Positions 21,849-27,071 of a DNA stretch of 27,071 bases are shown one piece after another; the stretch's first letter is position 1, and each line of letters starts with the position of its first letter. The position numbers and the translations under genes are program-made. The notes under the pieces were generated by a model, which had not been told where the DNA came from, made no database searches, and was given only the letters and a program-made list of their open reading frames with translations. The stretch is from Bacteroidales bacterium UBA3816 (GTDB lineage Bacteria; Bacteroidota; Bacteroidia; Bacteroidales; P3): assembly GCA_002368955.1 (NCBI GenBank), contig DFDY01000178.1, positions 12,570-39,640 of the forward strand, read 5' to 3'.

Positions 21849-22970
21849 TCACCGTTGCATTTCAAGCCATGTCGCCAACGATAGCAGCACTTGGTCGTCG
21901 GGGGCTTGGCCAAGATGCTGATATTCGTCCACGCCACCCGTCTGGCACAGCTGCCCAAGGTGGTTTATATTCTTCAGTTCCACCGCCATGCAGGGCACCC
22001 CATGCGTTTGGCACACCTGCCGGATAGTCGACAGATTCAATCCGGAAGCCACCTGGCAGTCCTTGTCGCCACCGATGGCCAGCAGCGGGCAGGGCAACTG
22101 GGCGATATAGTCGGCCGGATTGAGGTGGAGGAAGGTGGCCATCCACGGCATGGCCATAGTGACGGCCCAGCCATAGCAGTCAACACTGGTCAGCCCCACC
22201 TGCTGCTTCTGCTCTTTGGAGAGTCCTGCTGCATGTTGTTTGATGATGGGGCGGAATGCAAGGTTGAGCGTCTTGACCGTGTCGACGCCAGCAGCCAAGA
22301 AGATGGTGTCGCAAGCATCAAAAAGGTCGCGCATACAGGCCAGCCGCCGTTGCACCAGACTATCGGCCACCCCTTGCAGGCGGAATATATCCTCGTTCTG
22401 TTGCAAAAGAATCTCCCGACCGTCCAAACCCGCACCGCCCAGCATGGCCACTCCAGCCACTGGGTGGGCCGTGCCACGGCTCCCTGCCGCCACAATGGCG
22501 GCCACCGTGGCCCCTTCACTGTGGCCGAAAAGGAAAATGCGGTCGGGGTCAATCATCTTCTGCTGCTGTAGGTAGTGCACCTGATGGCGCACATCCTGCG
22601 CAAAATCGAGAGTAGTGGCATGGGCCACCTCGCCCGTGGAGCCGCCCACACCGCGGTCGTCGCACCGCAGCACGGCATAGCCCTTGGCTGACAGATATTC
22701 GGCTATCACCTTGAAAGGCTTGTGCCCCATCAGCTCCTCATCGCGGTTCTGAGCGCCCGAACCTGTGATGAGGATGACCGCCGGAAGCCGGCCCTGCACC
22801 TCCGATGGCACAGAGAGCGTTCCGGCCAGCTGCATCGAGTCGGTCGGGGTGGCGCCTTCTTCATGTCCCACGATATGAATAACCACCTCCTGCTCAGAGA
22901 AAGACTGAGCCTGCAGACCGCCTGCTAGGAGGGTCATGGCAAATGCCAAAAATACAAACTTTATCTCCAT
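21849..22970 (-). CDS. Exported alpha/beta hydrolase
   Basis: A 373-residue exported serine hydrolase of the alpha/beta fold, esterase or peptidase type. A signal peptide is clear (KFVFLAFAMTLLAGGLQAQ, residues 4-22). The oxyanion strand LPAVILITGSGAQNRDEE, the nucleophile elbow GHSEG (about residues 146-150), the acid IGGDKDCQV (about 299) and the His in NINHLG (about 335) give a complete catalytic triad. The phrase CDDRGVGGSTG is common in such Bacteroidetes hydrolases. The substrate cannot be deduced. Its start overlaps the end of gldD by 10 bases, so it is the last gene of the operon with gldD. Confidence 0.9.
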   Translation of the reverse strand: MEIKFVFLAFAMTLLAGGLQAQSFSEQEVVIHIVGHEEGATPTDSMQLAGTLSVPSEVQGRLPAVILITGSGAQNRDEELMGHKPFKVIAEYLSAKGYAVLRCDDRGVGGSTGEVAHATTLDFAQDVRHQVHYLQQQKMIDPDRIFLFGHSEGATVAAIVAAGSRGTAHPVAGVAMLGGAGLDGREILLQQNEDIFRLQGVADSLVQRRLACMRDLFDACDTIFLAAGVDTVKTLNLAFRPIIKQHAAGLSKEQKQQVGLTSVDCYGWAVTMAMPWMATFLHLNPADYIAQLPCPLLAIGGDKDCQVASGLNLSTIRQVCQTHGVPCMAVELKNINHLGQLCQTGGVDEYQHLGQAPDDQVLLSLATWLEMQR

Positions 22971-23560
22971 CTTACCGATTCTATTAAGTGGTCAATATCT
23001 TCTTGGAGGTACGTGAGCACCGGGGCCAGCGAGTCGTTGTTGGGGGTGACGTCGATATAGAGTGCCCCACGGAGGAAATGACTGGTGCTGTCGGTCAGCC
23101 AAAACTGATAGGTGCTGGCAACGTTCTGCCCCTTGAGGTGGTAGGTGGTGCCAAAGAGACGGTTCTTCTGGTCCATGAAGGAATGCTCGTCCACCCCTGA
23201 GGAGAAGTGGAAATTGTCCTCCACAAAGCGGTAAGAAGTATCTATCTGCGCCTTGAGTTCTTTGGGGCCGTGGATGTGCTTGTAGGAGAGGAAGAGATAG
23301 CCCTTATACTGCGGGTACTGCAGCGTAAACCACTTGTCCTGCGAGCGGTCGGGGTTTTCTTTCCACTGGAGTTCGGCGCGGCTGTTGCGTTCAAAAGTGA
23401 AGGGCAGGGCTGCCGTGTCGCAAAGCTCATACTTGTGGGGAGGCAGGTCGATGCGCAGATAGGCCTGCGGCTTGGGGGTCTCGTCGCTGCGGCGGTGGCA
23501 GGCAGCAGCCAATATAACCGCCGCCAGCAATGCCGCTATAAACAAAAATCTCTTATTCAT
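22961..23560 (-). CDS. gldD: Gliding motility lipoprotein GldD
   Basis: A 199-residue lipoprotein with the lipobox ending LAAAC (Cys21) after a hydrophobic signal peptide. The family pattern is clear: TPKPQAYLRIDLP, PFTFERN, YPQYKGYLFLSYK, then GQNVASTYQFWLTDSTSHFLRGALYI, PNNDSLAPV and DIDHLIESVRW. GldD is required for gliding and for type IX secretion in Bacteroidetes, acting in the periplasmic/membrane part of the system. It is the second gene of an operon: a methyltransferase-like gene lies 11 bases upstream and the alpha/beta hydrolase overlaps its end. It agrees with the type B sorting domain of the protein at 8193. Confidence 0.93.
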   Translation of the reverse strand: MNKRFLFIAALLAAVILAAACHRRSDETPKPQAYLRIDLPPHKYELCDTAALPFTFERNSRAELQWKENPDRSQDKWFTLQYPQYKGYLFLSYKHIHGPKELKAQIDTSYRFVEDNFHFSSGVDEHSFMDQKNRLFGTTYHLKGQNVASTYQFWLTDSTSHFLRGALYIDVTPNNDSLAPVLTYLQEDIDHLIESVRWR

Positions 23561-23571
23561 ATATATATATT

Positions 23572-23988
23572 TTATTTCAACAAAAAATGCTGTTTGGCCA
23601 ATTTCGGATGGCTCAGCAACAGCCCCACGTCAAAGAGGTCGATGCTGACGTTATATTTCGTGTTGCCGCACTGAGCCTGCCACCGCAGTTCGCGCAGGCG
23701 GCTGCCATGCGGCCTGCTCACCACCTTCAGCGTGCCAAACGTGTCGGGGTCGCCCTCCAGCACTGCCTCATCCATGTCATAGCACACCGTGCGCAAATGA
23801 TAGTGGTCCTGCAGCTTATAGACCATCTCGCGATACCGGCGGCACCGGTCACCATGTTCCGTAGCCAAGCGTTGCGCAATGCTATGAGGCAGGCGCGCAA
23901 AAAGCACCTTCCGATACATGTCAAACACGAACGGCGAATGCACGCGATACTGCGTCTGAGCCTTAATCCAATATTCCAACCGATTCAT
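23572..23988 (-). CDS. Short methyltransferase-family-like protein, core domain missing
   Basis: A 138-residue protein. The start (MNRLEYWIKAQTQYRVHSPF, then VFDMYRKVL) is the N-terminal helix region of a Bacteroidetes class I SAM-dependent methyltransferase family. The end (YNVSIDLFDVGLLLSHPKLA) resembles that family's C-terminal strands. The SAM-binding Rossmann core expected between them, with its glycine-rich loop, is absent, making the protein about 100 residues shorter than the family as I know it. It is either an internally deleted relative or a distinct short family. ATG 23988 was chosen because the promoter box at 23998-24005 leaves no room for the upstream start at 24027. gldD follows 11 bases after the stop. 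Confidence 0.65.
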   Translation of the reverse strand: MNRLEYWIKAQTQYRVHSPFVFDMYRKVLFARLPHSIAQRLATEHGDRCRRYREMVYKLQDHYHLRTVCYDMDEAVLEGDPDTFGTLKVVSRPHGSRLRELRWQAQCGNTKYNVSIDLFDVGLLLSHPKLAKQHFLLK

Positions 23989-23997
23989 AAGCGACTG

Positions 23998-24005
23998 CAA
24001 AGATA
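23998..24005 (-). promoter_or_regulatory. Bacteroidetes -7 element for the gldD operon
   Basis: On the minus strand TATCTTTG is followed by CAGTCG. The start codon at 23988 is only 10 bases from the box, so the transcript should begin within a few bases of the ATG (nearly leaderless). Confidence 0.75.
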
Positions 24006-24037
24006 CATATTTTTTCCTTTCCACCAAAAAAAAGTCG

Positions 24038-24045
24038 TATATTTG
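24038..24045 (+). promoter_or_regulatory. Bacteroidetes -7 element for the lptE operon
   Basis: A tract, GTCG, TATATTTG, then CA. It is divergent from the gldD-operon promoter 33 bases away. The leader to the first ATG (24093) is about 40 bases. Confidence 0.75.
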
Positions 24046-24092
24046 CAGCCAAAATAAACTTGTATTATCACTTCTAAGTTTTTGCTAAATAC

Positions 24093-24263
24093 ATGGATAA
24101 CAACATAAAAATAAAGATTGACGAAATAGTGGCCGAGATTTCCAAAATCAATGACCTGCCCCAAAAAATTGCCATCCTTGACTACATGGAGCAGCAATCA
24201 TCCTACATGCTTTGGATGCTGCAGGACGAGGAACATATCGACCACGACGCCAACAACGTCTGA
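24093..24263 (+). CDS. Small acidic protein upstream of lptE
   Basis: A 56-residue protein (MDNNIKIKIDEIVAEISKIN at the start, then DLPQKIAILDYMEQQ) that is probably all-helical, ending in an acidic tail (DEEHIDHDANNV). No family was recognised. It was called because it begins about 40 bases after a strong promoter, uses host-like codons and is followed 29 bases later by lptE on the same strand. Its role is unknown. Confidence 0.65.
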   Translation: MDNNIKIKIDEIVAEISKINDLPQKIAILDYMEQQSSYMLWMLQDEEHIDHDANNV

Positions 24264-24292
24264 CCTCCCGCACGACCCAAAGAGACCTTCCG

Positions 24293-24799
24293 ATGAAGAC
24301 TAGGTTCCAACTTGCCCTACTGCTCTTGGCCGCCGCACTTGGTGGCTGCACCGGCGGCTATTCCTTCACCGGTGCCTCCATCCCGCCCGAGGCCAAGACT
24401 ATCTCCATCAGCCAGTTTCCAAACTACGCCTCCACCGTCAACCCTCAGCTGAGCCAAAAGATATACGACGAGCTACAGCAGATGTTCTCTTCGCAAACCA
24501 GCCTGAACATCGCCACCGACGAAGGCGACCTACAGATTAGCGGCGAAATAACCGACTACGGCACCAAGGCCTCTTCCATCAGCAGCTCTGACAACGTGGC
24601 CACCAACCGCCTGACTGTCACCATAAAAGTGAAATTCACCAACCGCTTCGACCCCAAGGCCGACTTCGAGCAGTCCTTCACCCGTTTCAAGGACTACAAT
24701 GCCTCTCTTGACCTCTCGGCCGTGGAGGCAGGACTGGTGAGTGAGATTGTAACCGAGCTATGCGAGGACATCTTCAACAAGTCGGTCGTCAACTGGTAG
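24293..24799 (+). CDS. lptE: LPS-assembly lipoprotein LptE
   Basis: A 168-residue outer-membrane lipoprotein that plugs and assembles LptD, the LPS translocon. Lipobox LGGC (Cys near residue 19) after a short hydrophobic signal peptide. The Bacteroidales LptE pattern is visible: C..GYSFTGASIPPEAKTISISQF at the start, LSQKIYDELQQMF, GDLQISGEITDY, TVTIKVKFTN.FDP..DFEQSF, and the ending IFNKSVVNW. ATG 24293 starts the signal peptide; the frame is open to 24212 but that part is inside the small upstream gene's region. The next gene begins inside lptE (40-base overlap). Confidence 0.9.
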   Translation: MKTRFQLALLLLAAALGGCTGGYSFTGASIPPEAKTISISQFPNYASTVNPQLSQKIYDELQQMFSSQTSLNIATDEGDLQISGEITDYGTKASSISSSDNVATNRLTVTIKVKFTNRFDPKADFEQSFTRFKDYNASLDLSAVEAGLVSEIVTELCEDIFNKSVVNW

Positions 24800-27000
24800 A
24801 GCGTCTCGACCCCCTCCTGGGGTGGCTGCTGGCCGTAGGGGCTTCGGCAGTCTATCTGCTCTGCCTCGAACCCTCCACCAGTTTCTGGGACTCGGGCGAA
24901 TTCATCTCTGTGTCGTCCCTGCTGCAAGTGGGCCATCCCCCCGGAGCCCCTCTCTACCACCTACTGGCCCATATCTTCATCCTCTTTGCCGGGGACAATT
25001 CTTTGGCCGTGGCCCCGTGGTGCAATGCCCTCTCGGCCCTCTCGGCAGGCTTCACGGTGATGTTCCTCTACTGGACCCTGCTGCTGCTTTCCAAACCCCA
25101 GCTTCCCGAGCCCCTCCTCTCGCGCCGCCGCGTAGGGGCACTGGTGGGCTCGCTGTGCTACCTTTTTTGCGACACCGCCTGGTTCTCCGCCGTCGAAAGC
25201 GAAGTGTACAGCCTTGCCATGCTCATCGCCTCCATATTGGTCTGGGCCATGATCCGCTGGTACCGCTGTCCCAACCGCCGCCAAGCTCAGCGGTGGCTGT
25301 TGCTCATAGCCCTGCTGCTGGGCATGGGCTACTGTGTCCACCAACTCACCCTCCTCACCTCACCCACCCTACTGCTACTCTTCATCTTCAAGGCCGCCGA
25401 GCAAAAAAAGGCCGGACTGCGACTACCCATCAAAACTTACCTCTCGCGCATCGTCCCCCTCATGCTGCTCTTCTTCTTCCTAGGACTCACCCCATACCTC
25501 ATCGTACCCATCCGCGCCGCGGCAGGCACCCCCATCAACGAAGGGCATCCTGCCACCGCCCAAGAATTCAAGGCCTACCTGAACCGCGACAAATATGAGA
25601 AAGCACCACTCTATCCGCGCATGTGGCGCCACCACCCCAACGACGAGTTCTACAACTCCTCGTGGTGCGGAGGCGACACAAGCCTGATTGGCAATCTGAA
25701 GTTCTATGGTTCCTATCAGCTCACATATATGTATCTGCGCTACCTCATGTGGAACTTCTCAGGCCGCTACAACGACCGCCAGGGCTACGGCTCGCCCCAG
25801 AATGGGCAGTTCCTCACCGGCCTCCCCGTCGTCGACCGCCTGCTGGTGGGCACCGCCATGCGGCCTCCCGACTCCCTCCCCACCCGGGGGCGCAACATCT
25901 ATTACATGTTGCCGCTGCTGCTGGGCATACTGGGCTTGGTGGTGCTGACGAACGACAAAAAGGCCTTCTGGACGGTGCTGACACTCTTCCTCATGGGAGG
26001 CATAGTGCTGTCTCTCTACCTCAACCACCCCTGCTACGAACCTCGCGAGCGCGACTATGCCTACGTGCTCAGTTTCTACGCCTTTTGTATCTTCATTGGG
26101 CACGGGGCAGGCTGGCTGATGGAGAAAGTCACCCTACTGCTGTCCAAGGCCCGGATGCACCCCGCTGTGGGCTCCTCGCTATCCACCCTGCTGCTCTTGG
26201 GCGTGCCCCTGCTGATGGCCTGCCAAAACTGGGACGACCACGACCGCAGCGGCCGTTTCATCGCCCACGACACCGCAGCCAACATTCTCAACTCCTGCGA
26301 CAGCAACGCCCTAGGAGCCGTGCTGTTCACCTACGGCGACAACGACACCTTCCCCCTCTGGTACCTGCAGACCGTGGAACACCAGCGGCAAGAGATACGC
26401 GTGGAAAACATAGGCCTGATGGGGTGGCACAACTTCGTCAACCTGCTCGGCTCCAGCATTCAGCAAGGGCGCCCCATCTACTTCACCCACTATGCCTACA
26501 ACAAGTACCACGACTACTTCCCCGGACAACTGCAGCTCGTCGGCAACGCCTACCACCTGAGCCCCACACCTTGCGACAGCGTGGGGCTCGACCCCTTCTA
26601 CCTCCATGCAATGGAGTGCATGGGGTGGCAGCCGTTGAAAGGGGTATATATCGACGAAACTTGCTGCAAATTTCTGGAGCAGTACTGGCGCGACATCCTG
26701 CTCCTAGCAGAAAACCTCAACCAGCACGGACGCACCGCCCAGGCCGACAGCGTCTTGAGCAAGACCCTCAGCGAAATACCCCTCGCCTCCCTGCAATCCC
26801 CCGAACTCATCCACGGCATCGCCCAAGCCTACCTGCAAGCCGGCCAGGCAGAAAAATCGCAGCAGACACTCCAACACCTCCGCCACCTCCTCAGCGAGCA
26901 ACTGCGCTACTACCACACCCTCCCGCCCGAGCGGCAAAAAGGACTCATCTATACCCTCGCACCCCGCGAAGAGCTGGCCCGGACCGTGTGCGGCCAATGA
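24760..27000 (+). CDS. DUF2723 polytopic membrane protein with C-terminal repeat-like domain
   Basis: A 746-residue multi-spanning inner-membrane protein. The start GWLLAVGASAVYLLCLEPST, then SFWDSGEFISVSSLLQVGHPPGAPLYHLL, is the signature of DUF2723, a family related to protein O-mannosyltransferases (GT-C fold), where the Asp of WDSGEF is the likely catalytic acid. About ten hydrophobic segments occupy residues 20-500. The soluble remainder (about 500-746) contains TPR-like helices near the end (AQADSVLSKTLSE, AYLQAGQAEKSQQTLQHL). The first ATG is at 24760, inside lptE; no later ATG precedes the family's conserved start, so the 40-base overlap is real or a non-ATG start is used. A sugar-transfer role is inferred from the family. 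Confidence 0.9.
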   Translation: MRGHLQQVGRQLVERLDPLLGWLLAVGASAVYLLCLEPSTSFWDSGEFISVSSLLQVGHPPGAPLYHLLAHIFILFAGDNSLAVAPWCNALSALSAGFTVMFLYWTLLLLSKPQLPEPLLSRRRVGALVGSLCYLFCDTAWFSAVESEVYSLAMLIASILVWAMIRWYRCPNRRQAQRWLLLIALLLGMGYCVHQLTLLTSPTLLLLFIFKAAEQKKAGLRLPIKTYLSRIVPLMLLFFFLGLTPYLIVPIRAAAGTPINEGHPATAQEFKAYLNRDKYEKAPLYPRMWRHHPNDEFYNSSWCGGDTSLIGNLKFYGSYQLTYMYLRYLMWNFSGRYNDRQGYGSPQNGQFLTGLPVVDRLLVGTAMRPPDSLPTRGRNIYYMLPLLLGILGLVVLTNDKKAFWTVLTLFLMGGIVLSLYLNHPCYEPRERDYAYVLSFYAFCIFIGHGAGWLMEKVTLLLSKARMHPAVGSSLSTLLLLGVPLLMACQNWDDHDRSGRFIAHDTAANILNSCDSNALGAVLFTYGDNDTFPLWYLQTVEHQRQEIRVENIGLMGWHNFVNLLGSSIQQGRPIYFTHYAYNKYHDYFPGQLQLVGNAYHLSPTPCDSVGLDPFYLHAMECMGWQPLKGVYIDETCCKFLEQYWRDILLLAENLNQHGRTAQADSVLSKTLSEIPLASLQSPELIHGIAQAYLQAGQAEKSQQTLQHLRHLLSEQLRYYHTLPPERQKGLIYTLAPREELARTVCGQ

Positions 27001-27071
27001 CATAAAAATGACAACCGAAACCAGCTAATCGCACTTTGCCATCAAACAAATTAGGCTCTAGTTTGATAAAA

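Overview
This window looks like a chromosomal segment of a Bacteroidales bacterium. The evidence is several Bacteroidetes-type promoters (TAnnTTTG), a gliding-motility lipoprotein GldD, a giant exported protein with a type B C-terminal sorting domain of the type IX secretion system (T9SS), an LptE with Bacteroidales-like ends, a DUF2723 membrane protein and a DUF4838 carbohydrate-active-type protein. The core genes are visibly GC-rich; the block at about 12.3-17.4 kb is more AT-rich. No rRNA, tRNA or CRISPR array was recognised. The genus cannot be fixed from the sequence alone.

Layout. Positions 1-4.9 kb hold plus-strand housekeeping genes: the 3' part of asnS, yigZ, a UvrD/PcrA helicase and dtd. 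A large minus-strand DUF4838 gene (4.9-7.4 kb) converges on dtd so closely that the two stop codons share one CTAG. A repeat-rich, gene-poor stretch follows (7.4-8.1 kb) with heptamer repeats, long perfect hairpins and a 226-bp unit with terminal inverted repeats. Then comes a 1199-residue T9SS cargo protein (8.2-11.8 kb).

The most interesting part is 12.14-17.38 kb. A rod-shaped structured RNA with its own promoter ends in CACCACGCTTCTTT. The same 14 bases recur at 17362, just outside the start of a tyrosine recombinase. The roughly 5-kb interval reads as a small integrative element inserted at the 3' end of the RNA gene. It encodes the integrase, a lambda-O-like replication initiator that carries four 22-bp iterons plus an AT-rich tract inside its own gene, a 55-residue NUMOD3-like protein, and a two-gene membrane protein / PD-(D/E)XK nuclease cassette preceded by a second rod-shaped RNA. 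An outward-facing promoter at the left end would drive the integrase only in the excised circle; in the integrated state it points antisense into the host RNA gene.

Right of the element are an exported protein gene (17.45-18.2 kb), a tight DUF3791-DUF3990-DUF3791 module that looks toxin-antitoxin-like (18.5-19.46 kb), indolepyruvate:ferredoxin oxidoreductase iorA-iorB (19.5-21.8 kb), an operon of a short methyltransferase-like protein, gldD and an alpha/beta hydrolase (21.8-24.0 kb), and a divergent plus-strand operon of a 56-residue protein, lptE and a DUF2723 protein (24.1-27.0 kb).

Several genes concern the cell envelope: GldD and the type B sorting domain belong to T9SS export, LptE to LPS transport, and DUF2723 proteins are candidate membrane glycosyltransferases. 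The mobile element and the DUF3990 module are the accessory regions and the most likely places for undescribed biology.
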